NCBI GenBank assembly: GCA_963383645.1
Contig: OY726567.1
Coordinates: 68,451,575 to 68,515,574 of the forward strand
Source: Muscardinus avellanarius
Taxonomy: Eukaryota > Chordata > Mammalia > Rodentia > Gliridae
Length of the DNA stretch: 64,000 nucleotides
Direction of reading: 5' to 3'
The notes beneath the pieces are model-generated. The model was not told where the DNA came from, made no database searches, and was given only the letters and a program-made list of their open reading frames with translations. Below are positions 34,269-47,006 of this stretch, piece by piece. A program made the translations under genes and the position numbers. How positions within the stretch are numbered: the first letter of the stretch is position 1; each line of letters begins with the position of its first letter.

Positions 34269-34724
34269 TTTTTTCTTCTGATTTGTTGTAGTTTGTTCAT
34301 GCTTTTTTAAGAAAGTGAGATGCTTCAACAGGTTGTTAATTTGAGATCTTCCTGTTTCTTATATAGGCACTTATAGACTCTTGTCTCTAGGTGGTGATTT
34401 TGTCACATCCCCCAAATTATGTTGCATTTGCCTTTTCATCTGATTCAAATAATTTTTAAATTTTTCCTTCCGACCTGTCCAATGACCCACTGTTTAGTAG
34501 TGTGTCATATATTCTGCTTCTCATTGTCCAATTTCTATTGTTTCGCTTGCTCTTGAGTACCAGCTGTATTCCATTGTTATAGAAAAGATGCAGATTTTTT
34601 TTTAAACATTTTCCTAATTTGTCAAGACTTGATTTGTTCCCTAATATATCCTGTGGGCATTTCAAGACTGACCTTTATTTGCTAATCCTTAGTTATGTTC
34701 ATTTATATTTACTAAAATCTAGTA

Positions 34725-34930
34725 GAGCCAAGAGTGTGGCACAAGCCTATAATCACAGTAATTGGGAGGCTGAGATAGGAGGATCCTAGATTCGAGGACA
34801 GGTTCAGCAACAAGCAGAACTCTCAGCAACCCAGCAAAATCATGTTTGAAAACAAACAACAAAAAAAGTGTCAGGTGTGTAGTTCAGAGATAGAATGCCT
34901 CCAGGTTCAATACACACTGCCAGAAAGGAA
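34725..34930 (+). mobile_element. Old B1-dID SINE
   Basis: agccaagagtgtggcacaagcctataatcacagtaattgggagg ... gtgtgtagttcagagatagaatgcc. Confidence 0.7.
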
Positions 34931-35493
34931 AGAAAGCTGGCAGAATAGAGACATTTTGGTTTAATTCAGTAAATAGAATCTAGAATTCAGCTTCTAGTTT
35001 AGAAGGAAAGAAAAGAGTTTTTCTAAGTGAATTAACTTTTGAAAATTTCCTCCTCTGACATCAAATATAGAAATTTACCTTTTGAAGATGGAACCAACTT
35101 TATTACTGATTTTCAAATATATGTGTAGCAGAAGTACATAGACTAATGCTTATAGCTGAGATTATTTTCAGAGTCTTTGAAGATACTGGCCTTTTCCTTA
35201 TTCACTGTATTGTGAAAGAAATGAACATGTTCCCTAGGACCAGTCAGTCAGTCAGTCAGTCAGAGTGTGAATCTAAAATTATTAATGTGATGTGTATGAA
35301 TCCAGCTCTGCTCCAGGTTGGGCCCTAAGAATGGGTGGCACAATGACTGGTGGAGCTCCAGGGTCCAGACTGCATCCTCTTTCCATCCTCCAGAGAACAC
35401 ACCCCCTTCTGTCACAGGTCCTACAATCCTGGAGAAGTCTGAGGTATATGGTTCCCACATGCCCCTAATTGTCCTCTATCAAAACCGTAAGGT

Positions 35494-35708
35494 AGCCGGG
35501 CATGGTGGCGCACGCTTGTAATCCCCGCGCTTGGGAGGCGAGACAGGAGGATCGCACAGGTTCATAGTCAGCCTCGCTGGCTTAAGAGACCCTGTTTCCA
35601 AATAAAATTTAAAAAGGTCTGGGAGTGTAGCCCAGAGGTAGAAGGGCTTCCAGGAACCCCAGTACCACCACCACCAAAACAAAACAAAACAAAACAAAAC
35701 AAAAAAAC
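35494..35708 (+). mobile_element. B1-dID SINE (cgcgcttggg subfamily)
   Basis: agccgggcatggtggcgcacgcttgtaatccccgcgcttggg..., with an (AAAAC)n tail. Confidence 0.9.
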
Positions 35709-36262
35709 ACCAAAACCTTCAGGTATCCTCCATTTTCTCTAAAAAGAGTGACACACTGCTTGCCTGGAAGAAAGACCACCTCCAGCATCAGGGGACCTGT
35801 AGGGGACTGTTGTGCTGAAACAAACATGCAGGGGACAGTTTGGTCCTCTGAATAGGAATATCCTCAGCAGGACATTTGAAAGGCTGGGACCCCAGACAGT
35901 GCTGGAGACAGACATTGCCACTTTGAATTGCAGAACTTTAATTATATTTTAAAGGGGAACTCATTAAACTGGCATAGATTTGGTTTTGCATAGTCAATCT
36001 TATCAAAATTAGACACATACAGTCATATATATCAAACTATCATGTGAGTCAAAGGCAAAAATTAACCTCTGTTGTCCTACTGGTTATTTGGGGAAACCTC
36101 TGAGTGAGCTCAAACCCGCATCTTTCTGCACTGCTATGACCTGCTATGACCTGCAGAGGAAGCTCTTGCCTTTGGAGTGTGTCAGTGGAACCCACTGTGG
36201 TGGTGGTGGGGATTCTTTGGCCCTGTACACTGTGGTTATTTTACGTCATTAGAAACACGTCT

Positions 36263-36400
36263 GGCCAGGTGTGGTGGCTCACACTTGTAATCCCAGCATT
36301 TGGGAGGCTGAGAAAGGAGGATCGTGGTTTGAGGACAGCTACTTAGTGAGGGCCTCTGCAATTTAGTGAGACCCTGCTTCAAAATAAAGAATAAAAAATA
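36263..36400 (+). mobile_element. B1-dID SINE, first of a tandem cluster
   Basis: ggccaggtgtggtggctcacacttgtaatcccagcatttggg...aataaagaataaaaaataag. The right half is displaced by the next SINE. Confidence 0.8.
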
Positions 36401-36404
36401 AGGC

Positions 36405-36606
36405 TGGGAAGCTTGGCATGATGGTGCATGCTTGTAATCCCAGTATCTGAGAAGCACAGACAGGAGGATACGGGTTTGCAACCAGCCTCAGCTACTTAGT
36501 GAGGTACTCTGCAACTTAGTGAGACCCTGTTTCAAAATAAAGAACAAAAAATTTGGGCTGGTGGTATAGCTCAGAGGAAAAATGCCTCTGGGTTTAATCC
36601 CCAGGT
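36405..36606 (+). mobile_element. B1-dID SINE
   Basis: aagcttggcatgatggtgcatgcttgtaatcccagtatctgag ... gctggtggtatagctcagagg. Confidence 0.8.
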
Positions 36607-36626
36607 TTTTAAAAAATGGGCTGGGG

Positions 36627-36825
36627 GCCGGGCGTGGTGGCGCACGCTTGTAATCCCCGCGCTTGGGAGGCGGAGACAGGAGGATCGCGCAGGTTCAAAG
36701 CCAGCCGCGCTGGCGTAAGAGACCCTGTTTCAAAAATATAAAATAGGTCTGGGAGTGTAGCCCGGAGGTAGAAGGGCTTCCAGGAACCCCAGTACCACCA
36801 CCACAAAAAAAAAAAAAAAAAAAAA
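36627..36825 (+). mobile_element. B1-dID SINE (cgcgcttggg subfamily), nested
   Basis: gccgggcgtggtggcgcacgc to accaccacc plus A tail. It splits an older right half: gggctgggg before and gggctgggggtgtagctcgaag after (36826-36875). Confidence 0.92.
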
Positions 36826-36878
36826 GGGCTGGGGGTGTAGCTCGAAGATAGAATGCCCCTGGGTTTCATCCCCAGTAC

Positions 36879-36879
36879 T

Positions 36880-36967
<88 letters not shown>

Positions 36968-36998
36968 GACAGAGACAGAGACAGAGACAGACAGACAT
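36879..36998 (+). repeat. (GA)n/(GACA)n microsatellite
   Basis: About 40 GA repeats followed by interrupted GACAGA units, grown from the end of a SINE. Confidence 0.97.
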
Positions 36999-37026
36999 GT
37001 GTCTACAATTTGTTTAAATGTTAAAA

Positions 37027-37347
37027 AGTAGCTGGTCGTAGTGGCACACGCTTGTAATCCCGGCATTCAGGAGGCTGAGGCAGTTCCCGGACAGTTTCAG
37101 CTACTTAGTGAAGCCCTCCGCAACTTAGTGAGACCCTGTTTCAAAAAATAAAGAATGAGCCGGGCGTGGTGGCGCACGCTTGTAATCCCCGCGCTTGGGA
37201 GGCTGAGACAGGAGGATCGCGCAGGTTCGCAGCCAGCCGCGCGCGCTGGCTTAGAGACCCTGTTTCCAAAATAAAAATGCAAAAATAGGTCTGGGAGTGT
37301 AGCCCGGAGGTAGAAGGGCTTCCAGGAACCCCAGTACCACCAGAAAA

Positions 37348-37386
<39 letters not shown>

Positions 37387-37472
37387 AATAAAAAAATAAA
37401 GAATGAAAAATAGGGCAGGGGTGTAGCTCGGAGGTCAAATGCCTCTGGGTTCTATCCCCAGACCAGCAAAAA

Positions 37473-37507
<35 letters not shown>

Positions 37508-37510
37508 ATC
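37027..37510 (+). mobile_element. B1-dID SINE with a second SINE nested in its middle
   Basis: Outer SINE left half 37027-37152, right half about 37395-37465. The young cgcgcttggg-type SINE 37156-37390 sits between, flanked by aataaagaatga copies. Both end in long (AAAT)n tracts (37347-37385 and 37470-37508). Confidence 0.88.
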
Positions 37511-37574
37511 TCCAATGTAACATATTGTGTCCACATGTTGATTTTTTTTTGCTGTAGAAATGCCATTTTTTTTG

Positions 37575-37784
37575 TTTTTTTTGTTTTGGTGGTACTGGGG
37601 TTCCTGGAAGCCCTACTACCTCTGGGTTACGCTCCTAGACCTATTTTATGCTTTTTTATTTTATTAATTTGGAAACAGGGTCTCTTAAGCCAGAGCGACT
37701 GGCTTCGAACCTGTGTGATCTGATCCTCCTGTCTCTGCCTCCCAATCATGGGGATTACAAGCATGCGCCACCACGCCCGGTTAG
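37575..37784 (-). mobile_element. B1-dID SINE (cgcgcttggg-type)
   Basis: ttggtggtactggggttcctggaagccctactacc...gcatgcgccaccacgcccggtt. Flanks agaaatgccattt on both sides. Confidence 0.92.
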
Positions 37785-37796
37785 AAATGCCATTTA

Positions 37797-38205
37797 TTTA
37801 TTTGCAGTACTGGGGATGGAAATCAGGGATATTCTACCTCCAAGCTATACCCCAGACCTATTTTTATTTTTATTTATTTTATTTTTTTATTTTTTGTTTC
37901 TGGAAGCCCTTCTACCTCTAGGCTACACTCCCAGGCCTATTTTATATTATTTTTATTTGGAAACAGGGTCTCTTAAGCCCGCACAGCTGGCTTCGAACCT
38001 GCGGGAGCCTCCTTCTCTGCCTCCAAACCGCAGAGATTACAAGCGTGCCCCACCGTGCCCGGCTTCTTTTTTGTACTTTTGAAACAGTCTCACTGGGTTG
38101 CAAATGGCCTAAGTAGCCGAGGCTGTCCTCGAACCATGATACTCATTTCAGTCTTCCAAATGCTGGGATCGCAAGTGTGCAACAACATGCCCTGGCTTAG
38201 AAATG
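37797..38205 (-). mobile_element. Old B1-dID SINE split by a younger one
   Basis: Older element 37800-37865 and 38066-38205 (gcagtactggggatgg...gacctattt; ttttgaaacagtctcactgggttgc...caacaacatgccctggc). The younger insert is 37896-38063 (ctggaagcccttctacctctaggctac...ccaccgtgcccggc). Confidence 0.8.
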
Positions 38206-38464
38206 CCTTTTAAAATAATTTGTTACCAATGTTTACTTTATATGTACTGATTCTCTTTGCTTCACCCTTGGATGACCTGATTGGCCCCAAAAGTGCTGTA
38301 TATTAATCAAATTCATTCATGTTAAACACTGTAAATATGATTCATTGTATTTTTCTGTTGTACCTTTAGAAAGATGAAAACACCCAATATGTGAGATAAA
38401 ACAATGTACAAGATTTTTCAGGGTGGCGGAAGAAGTTCTGGGTAGAGAAATTTTAAAACACTGT

Positions 38465-38690
38465 CTAGACAGACTTGATGGCACATGCTTATAATCCTAG
38501 TACTTGGAGGCTGAGACTGGAGGATTGCAGGTTTGCATCCAGCCTCAGCTACTGAGTGAGGTCCTTTACAACTTATCGAGACCATGTTTCAATTTCAAAA
38601 TTAATTCAAAACCGGGCTGGAGTGCACCTCAGAGGAATAATGTCCCCGAGTTCAACAGCCAGTGTTGCAAAAAAATAAAAATAAATAAAT
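38465..38690 (+). mobile_element. Old B1-dID SINE
   Basis: tagacagacttgatggcacatgcttataatcctagtacttgg ... gctggagtgcacctcagagg with an AAAT tail. Confidence 0.75.
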
Positions 38691-38834
38691 AAACACTATC
38701 TAGGTGATTCTAATATCATCAAAGATTAAGAATCCCTGAAATTGGGGGCAAAATAAAACAAATCCTCACAGGTAATGCCCAGTCTCTGCCTTTGGAAAAA
38801 TCTGACTAGAATCAAGAAAGACCATGAAGTCCTC

Positions 38835-39180
38835 TATTTTCTTTATGAAAGAAAATATGCAGTCCTCGACTTTCTGAACCTCACTTGACATGATGTGCTC
38901 CACTTCCATCCATTTTTGTGAAATAACATAATTTTGGTGTTCTTTATGGAAACGTTCATTGTGTATATGTACCATACTCACTTATCCATTAACCTGTTGT
39001 GAAAAATAGATGAGTAGAAGGACAGGAGATTGAAAAGAGATTAGGGGAAGGAATGAGGAAGGACTAGTAAGGAAACATTAATATTATGTTTTTATTATCA
39101 CTTCTAATCTGAGTAGCAGGTAAGCAGAAGATTAAGATTATGGGAAGGAGGTAGGGTGGGAAACAGAGATTTTTTACACA
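38835..39180 (-). mobile_element. Old L1 3' fragment
   Basis: Antisense landmarks cctcacttgacatgatgtgctccacttccatccat and cattgtgtatatgtaccatactcac...ttatccattaacctgttg are typical of old mammalian L1 ends. 39010-39180 is less certain. Confidence 0.55.
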
Positions 39181-39198
39181 TATATGAAAATTACATTG

Positions 39199-39199
<1 letters not shown>

Positions 39200-39232
<33 letters not shown>
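39200..39232 (+). repeat. (GT)n microsatellite
   Basis: About 16 GT repeats next to a minus-strand SINE. Confidence 0.95.
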
Positions 39233-39233
<1 letters not shown>

Positions 39234-39422
39234 GCTTGGACCTGAACTCAGGGGCTCTGAGCTACTACACACCCTAGAACTTTTTGTTTTTCATTTGGAA
39301 ACAGGGTGTACCTAAGTTGATGACAGCTTTGCTAAATTGCTGAAGCTAGCTTTGAACCTAAGTTCTCCTGGCTCAGTCTCCCAAGTATTAGGAGTACAGT
39401 AATGCATCATTATGCCAGTTGA
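39233..39422 (-). mobile_element. Old B1-dID SINE
   Basis: gcttggacctgaactcaggggctctgagctactacacaccc...ttggaaacagggtg...aatgcatcattatgcc. Confidence 0.65.
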
Positions 39423-40147
39423 ACATGCTGCTTTGAATCTCATTGTAATGTCTAATTACAATGGAACAACTATACCTTAAATTTAAAAAAAGTGTTTCTG
39501 GAACTATACAGAAGATTGAATACATTATTGTTCCTTTCTCCATACTATTACATATACTGGTATTTTTCTTCTAATTCAATTTCTGGAGCAATGATACTTC
39601 TTAAAACAGTGCAAGTAATTCCAGTAGAAAACCAGAGATAAAAATTATTTAATGAAACACTAATTATGAAACCCTAATATGCTTTCCATCTGTTTGAAAA
39701 GCAGGGCTGAAATCTGGAAAGGTAGAGCGCTGAAAACCAAGGAGCCACATGGACTATATTTTCTATAAAGTTCAAATCTGCCCTGATGCCAGTTTCCCCA
39801 TTTTCCATGGCACTAAGCCAGTGAATGTAAGCATAGCAACTCAAGCCCCTCCCACTATTTATTGTTTCCCAAATACAAAGGCAGGTCATATCAATATAGC
39901 TCCTCAATTTCCTCTCTGAAAGATTGCTTTGTTACTAATTCCAGTGCGTGAAGGTATCTGTGGTGAGGATCACAATACACTGTGTAAGCTAATTCTCCTA
40001 TTTTATCTGTCCCTAGCTGCTTCCTGGCAGTCTTGAATCATTTTCCTCTGCTACACCATGCCACCCTGCTGCCTCTTCCTGGAGCTGGCTGACTATGAAC
40101 TGAGATTAGGAAACCATAAGTCACATAACCTCTACCTACTCTAGGTT

Positions 40148-40192
40148 ATTTTATTTATTTATTTATTTATTTATTTATATATATATATTTAT
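40148..40192 (+). repeat. (TTTA)n/(TA)n tract
   Basis: Tetranucleotide tail of the adjacent minus-strand SINE. Confidence 0.85.
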
Positions 40193-40374
40193 TTATTGGT
40201 ACTGGGGTTCTTGGAAGCCCTTCTACCTCCGGGCTACACTCCCAGACATATTTTTTATATTTTTATTTGGAAACAGGGTCTCTTAAACCAGCAAGGCTGG
40301 CTTCGAACCTGCGCGATCCTCCTGTCTCCGCCTTCCAAGCGCAGGGATTACAAGCATGCGCCACCACGCCCGTG
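40193..40374 (-). mobile_element. B1-dID SINE (cgcgcttggg-type)
   Basis: ttggtactggggttcttggaagcccttctacctccgggctac...gcatgcgccaccacgcccg. Flanks ctaggttatttta and ctatgttattttta. Confidence 0.9.
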
Positions 40375-40454
40375 CTCTATGTTATTTTTATCATGTATTT
40401 GATAAAAATAAATACTGCTAAGAAAGTGCAGGACTGAGTCGTAGGGCCATGTAG

Positions 40455-40455
<1 letters not shown>

Positions 40456-40501
<46 letters not shown>
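40456..40501 (+). repeat. (CG)n(CA)n microsatellite
   Basis: gcgcgcgcacac followed by about 20 CA repeats. Confidence 0.95.
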
Positions 40502-40503
<2 letters not shown>

Positions 40504-40577
40504 GGGAAAAGAAAGTGAGTTGGGGGAAAGGAAGGCAGGAAGAAACAAGAACAGAAGAGAAAAGAAAATCAAGAACT

Positions 40578-42523
<1,946 letters not shown>

Positions 42524-43640
42524 CTAGAACATCATGAACATTCCACTTTATACAGAGCAACCACGCCATTTTGCAAAATAGAAGGGCTGCGATGATAGCA
42601 GTGAGGCAGGGAGAATATGTGTGCAGAGGAAAATCAAATTGTATGAGAGCACCAATTCATTTACTGCCATTTCTCATTGTGCATCTAACTTTCAGAAGTA
42701 TCCAAAGAGATAGATGGTATAGATTTTGAGTGAGATAAGTTAATAGAAAACAAAAGTTTGAAAAGATTGGTGTGACTTTCAGACAGGTTATTACAAAGTG
42801 TGCACTTGAAAGTGTGCACTTACTTCTCTGATCATTTTAAGTAATTTCAGAGACTAGTCTTAATATAAACCATGACAATGATTTGCTACTATTAAACCAT
42901 GTCTATTTTTTCATTATTGCCATAGGGGTACCACAGAATCTACATCCATGAGATCATTTTATAATCTATATTAAGAACCAGTAATGCTTTCCATATCTTG
43001 AAAACATATATTATTAGCCATTGGTCTACAATCATGTAAATAGCTGAGAGCCTTAAAGGAATCTGCAGAATTTGGGTGAAGTGAACAAGTTACACATATC
43101 TTCGTGTCTGTGGGCAGACTCACTCTCCACTGTATGTGACCCAGGTGTTCAGAATAAGGCTTAAGAACAAGCAGTTCAGCCGCACAAGCCAATGCGTCTG
43201 AGACATAAACACTGAGGGAAATTCCAAGCCTGACCAGTCCTGAAGTATGAGACCTCTCATTCTCAATTTTCTCTGGGAACCTCAAACACTATCAATTAAT
43301 GTCTTCATAGTATTTTGAGTTTGTTCCCCATTTAAGAATAAAAATCCCCTTTAACATTATTTATCTATTTAATTTTTTTAATTTCCTTGGGACTTCAGTT
43401 TTACTCCGTTTACGATATTTTACTTGCTCCTCTAGTATTCTCTTAAGGGCACACCCTCGATTAGGTTAATACATATAATCCCATATACATATACATATAA
43501 TCCCATATACAACTTGTAGGTATGTAATTGAAGAAATGGCTAATTACTGAGAGGACTGAAGGCTGCTTGGAGAGAAGAATGAGTCTGAGTTTTTATGTAT
43601 ATTTTGGACATTCAAAAGAGCAATTATAATCCATGAAATT
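42524..43640. other. Region upstream of the zinc-finger pseudogene
   Basis: No 5' exon with a start codon could be recognised. The minus-strand ORF at 42971-43285 has no known domain. Two copies of acatataatcccatata lie at 43470-43510. Confidence 0.4.
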
Positions 43641-43649
43641 TGAAGTTTT

Positions 43650-43822
43650 AACTAGGCATGGTGGCGCACAATTGTAATCCCAATACTTGGGAGGCTGAGA
43701 AAGGATGATCACATGTTCAAGCCCAGCCTCTGCAATTTTAGGATCTCCTGTTTATAAAACAAAAGGGCTGGGGGTGTAGCTCATAGGTAGAACATTTCTT
43801 GATTTGATCCTGTATAACACAT
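43650..43822 (+). mobile_element. B1-dID SINE
   Basis: actaggcatggtggcgcacaattgtaatcccaatacttggg ... gggctgggggtgtagctcataggtagaac, followed by a (CA)n tail at 43823-43849. Confidence 0.85.
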
Positions 43823-44523
43823 GCACACACACACACACACACACACAGACACAGAAATTTAAAATGAAAAAAATAATTTCTCATATGTTCTCTTACCTCA
43901 GCTTTTTAATTTCCCTTCACAGTACACAGATCCTCAACACCTGTGTTAACTGATCTCATCTACTGAAATATTGGCCTTCTTATTGAGCTGTAATGTTCTC
44001 CTTATTTATTCCTGTGACCAGCACTCACCAAAATCCTAAACCCCTTGCAGTGAATAGCATGGTTATTGAGTCAATTATTTCACAATGAGGACACACAGTT
44101 GAGTGATAGTAAAAAATTCACTGGTGCCTTCTTCATGGACACAGCCATAATGGGTACTAGAGTCTCTCCCTGTCATGTTAGAAAGTAAATTAGATACTAA
44201 TGGGTTTAGGTACAAAATAACCAGCCACAGTGTTCTGGGGTACAGGAATATCTCCTGCTTGCACTTAATTTTGAACATGTAATGTCAAACAGGTGCAATT
44301 TTAATTGAGAAAGGCATTCTATGCTCACCAGTGCATGCATTGCCATGAATTCATTCAGTTTCCTTCTCTCTTTCTCTGGGTCTCCACTCAGACAGTCCAA
44401 GCACTAAGCAAAATTATCTGTGGATAAAGAAACAAACCATGAGACAAGTTGCACACAATTTCTAGAACCCACTGTCATTCCCGATAATATGAAATCAAAT
44501 ACAACTTTAAAAAAATGCAATGA

Positions 44524-44722
44524 AGCCAGGCGAGGTGGCACACGCTTGTAATCCCCGCGCTTAGGAGGCGGAGACAGGAGGATCACACAGGTTCGAAGCC
44601 AGCCGCGCTGGCTTAAGAGACCCTGTTTCCAAAAATAAAAAAGTATAAAATAGGTCTGGGAGTATAGCCCGGAGGTAGAAGGGATTCCAGGAACCCTAGT
44701 ACCACCAAAAAAAAAAAAAAAA
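44524..44722 (+). mobile_element. B1-dID SINE (cgcgcttggg subfamily)
   Basis: agccaggcgaggtggcacacgcttgtaatccccgcgctt... Flanks aaaaaatgcaatga on both sides. Confidence 0.92.
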
Positions 44723-45450
44723 TGCAATGAACTCTAAAAGAGACAGGCACAGGACACGCATTCATACTCTCAGGTCAAATGAAAAAGGTGAAGAAAGTGA
44801 TTTTTAATAAAGATGATGAAAATGCAGCTATTTTATGAACAAATGCATGAAAATTATTGAGTTCCATGGATGAATTGGCCCATGGAGTCAAGAACAATTC
44901 CCTCCTTGACTCGAAATTGTGAGTATCACTTTCTCACACCAAAAGTAGATTTTTGTTTGGGCCTATAGGTAAACATTATGAACTTATTTAGATTTTACTT
45001 TTGCTTTATTTGGTAATAATGGTTACCCAACATCTACCATGCCCCTTCCCCTGTAGAGCCTCGCTGTTTTCTAACATTCCCTCAATAATGAGTTAGGTCT
45101 ATACACCTGGGCTTGGAAATCAATCAATTCTGTTCTGTTTTATAAAGAAAAAATGAGTTCAGGCTACTATTCCATCTGGAGGTGTCAATGAAGTACATTC
45201 TGCCAACTGAACACTTAACATCCCCTGCATTCAAAAGAACCGGGACTGCCTGTATCCCAATGTTACTGTCCTGTGTCACAATTATTCAGGTCAAGGATGT
45301 TCAGAACTGACGCTTATACACAATGATTGGGGGTTGTGCAGAAATCTAGTTGCTACATTACTAAAGTGGGAGATTAAACCTTTGAAATCCTTCCTTTATA
45401 TTACTCTTCACTAGCTGCAATGCTCCCATTTTTAATTATAGAAATACCTA
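44723..45450. other. Intergenic stretch, nothing recognised
   Basis: No ORF, exon or repeat recognised. Confidence 0.45.
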
Positions 45451-45453
45451 TAT

Positions 45454-45690
45454 GAAGCTGGGTATAGTGACGAATGCTTGTAATCCCAGCATTTGGGAGG
45501 CTGAGACAGGAGGATCCAGGTTCATTGTCAGCCTCAGCTACTACTCAGTGAGTCCTTTTGCAACTCAGCAAGACCCTGTTTCAAAATAAAGAATAAAAAT
45601 TAGGGCTGGGGGTGGAGCACAAAGGTAGAATGCTTGTGGGTTCCATCCCTGGTACTGCAAAATAAAAAAGAAAGGAAGAAAGAAAGAAAT
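45454..45690 (+). mobile_element. B1-dID SINE
   Basis: agctgggtatagtgacgaatgcttgtaatcccagcatttggg ... gctgggggtggagcacaaagg, ending in a GAAA-rich tail. Confidence 0.85.
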
Positions 45691-45727
45691 GGTTTTATGA
45701 GGGAGACAGGAAGGTTTTTGTTTTCTT

Positions 45728-45821
45728 TTATTTTTGTCATACCAGGATTTGAACCCAGAGGCATTCTAACTCTGAGCTATACCCCAGACCGATTTTATTT
45801 CTTATTGGCAAACAGGTTCTT
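45728..45821 (-). mobile_element. B1-dID SINE, right half (split by the provirus)
   Basis: tttgtcataccaggatttgaacccagaggcattctaactctgagctataccccagacc...ggcaaacaggttctt. The remainder continues at 52678 (gttcttactaggtttctgagagccccactaaattgctgaggctg), so the provirus landed inside this SINE. Confidence 0.88.
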
Positions 45822-46177
45822 TGTCGCGCGCAGTGACGACTCTTACACGATCTTCCTCAAGCAGTTTTATTACCCCAGGTTCTTGTACAGTTCCCGCAAA
45901 TCTTCTTCCCGTAAATCTTCTCTTCTCTCTCTTTCCCCCCAGAAATCTTCCCCTTATATAGAGCCCAACAGCCAATCAGCAGACTGTTCACGTGCACAAC
46001 TCATGGCAACAGCCAGTCCATTGGCTGTTGCCCTATGGCATGCGGTGTTCCCGTGTATCTCATGCTCTTGTCGTCACTTCCTGAAAGCTGTTTACCACCT
46101 AAGTGCTCTGGGGAAGATTTCCGCTCAGCGCCATCTTAGCTCTCGGACTTACTGGCTGATGGGCGGGGCCCGTCACA
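45822..46177 (-). repeat. 3' LTR of the provirus
   Basis: 356 bases, TG...CA ends on the minus strand (TGTGACGGGCCCCGCC...GCGCGCGACA). Contains TATATAAG (45953-45960), CCAAT-type boxes around 46015-46030 and an AATAAA signal (45866-45871). It matches the 5' LTR at a constant offset of 6500. Confidence 0.95.
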
Positions 46178-46192
46178 GTTCCCCCTTTTTTG
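46178..46192 (-). promoter_or_regulatory. Polypurine tract of the provirus
   Basis: On the minus strand aaaaaaggggggaac directly abuts the 3' LTR, as needed for plus-strand DNA priming. Confidence 0.85.
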
Positions 46193-46374
46193 TTTTTTCA
46201 GACAGGAGAGGACAGAGGACTCAACCCCTGTATGTTTGGAAGGGGCTTCTAGGCCCACCACCTTTTGCCAGGGACGGGACAAGAATCAGTGGCAACCCGT
46301 ATGCAGTTGAGCATGCCCTCCTCGGGATGCACCCTCCCGGGGTCCCGAGTGCAGTCCTAGCTGGCATCCTGTCA

Positions 46375-46839
46375 TTAAGACTTTCCCATCGCCGCAAGCC
46401 ATATTTGAGGGGATTGTCCCAACTCCATGGCTGCAAATGCCTGAGCTATGAGCACTTGATCTGTAGCGCGCTGACGGATTAGTTTTCTAAGACAGTAGAG
46501 ACATAAGATACACAGTAAGACCAGACAAAGACCAAGAGCACCCAGTCCAGCCCACTCTTTTAAATGACGAGCTGCTTGTTGGATCCAGGACATCAAGGTG
46601 CGGGCCATCACCGGGTCAACTTGAGTAGTATTGGTTTTGATGATCTCCAACCGCAACCGTCTTGTCAAATTGTCAAATTTCGATGACCGGTTATCTGTAG
46701 GATATGCAGAAAGCTCGCAAGAAAGATTAGCGGCAATAAACGCATTATCATTAATCATGACAAGGGGAGCTAAATCCGTGCAACTGCCATTTATCCCACA
46801 AAGAAGCCACAGATCAAATAGGTTAGAATGAAAGGCCAT
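46375..46839 (-). pseudogene. env: env remnant: transmembrane-subunit C-terminus
   Basis: 154-codon ORF ending in an ectodomain stub, a hydrophobic membrane anchor (GLGALGLCLVLLCILCLYCL) and a cytoplasmic tail ending in SPQIWLAAMGKS. The same frame continues upstream (about 46840-46990, with a GANSTFAGYNFTY segment) but is broken by a TAG a few codons before the ATG. Only about 830 bases separate pol and the polypurine tract. A complete betaretroviral env needs roughly 2 kb, so the surface subunit, cleavage site and fusion peptide are missing. Confidence 0.8.
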
Positions 46840-47006
46840 GGTCAGGCTCTAATAAGTAAAATTATAACCTGCAAAAGTAGAATTTGCTCCTGTGCCAATT
46901 TTAAGGGGAAAAGGTAAAAGGATTAAGCGGGGAAGAACTTGAGCAGAATGACTCAAAGGCAATAGAAAAGAAAAAGCAGTCAAAAGCCCCCATTGTGGAT
47001 CACTTC

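Larger units (their letters stand above)
33600..34720 (-). mobile_element. Older L1 ORF2 remnant
   Basis: Antisense L1 ORF2 landmarks: ccaactctttgtttcattgatcattg (33983) and tccaatttctattg...aatttgtcaagacttgatttgttcccta (34528-34640). Interrupted by a SINE (33773-33985) and by a second L1 3' end (34085-34265). Confidence 0.75.

Noticed and set aside
35230..35480. Possible coding similarity around 35318-35460
   Set aside because: Short open frames with no recognisable domain, interrupted by a SINE; insufficient support.
36838..36876. tRNA-like A-box/B-box segments in SINE right halves
   Set aside because: ID-derived SINE parts retain tRNA-like promoter pieces but lack a full cloverleaf and anticodon arm; not tRNA genes.
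45634..46482. 282-codon plus-strand ORF across the provirus 3' end
   Set aside because: Crosses SINE, insertion boundary and LTR antisense to the provirus; chance open frame.
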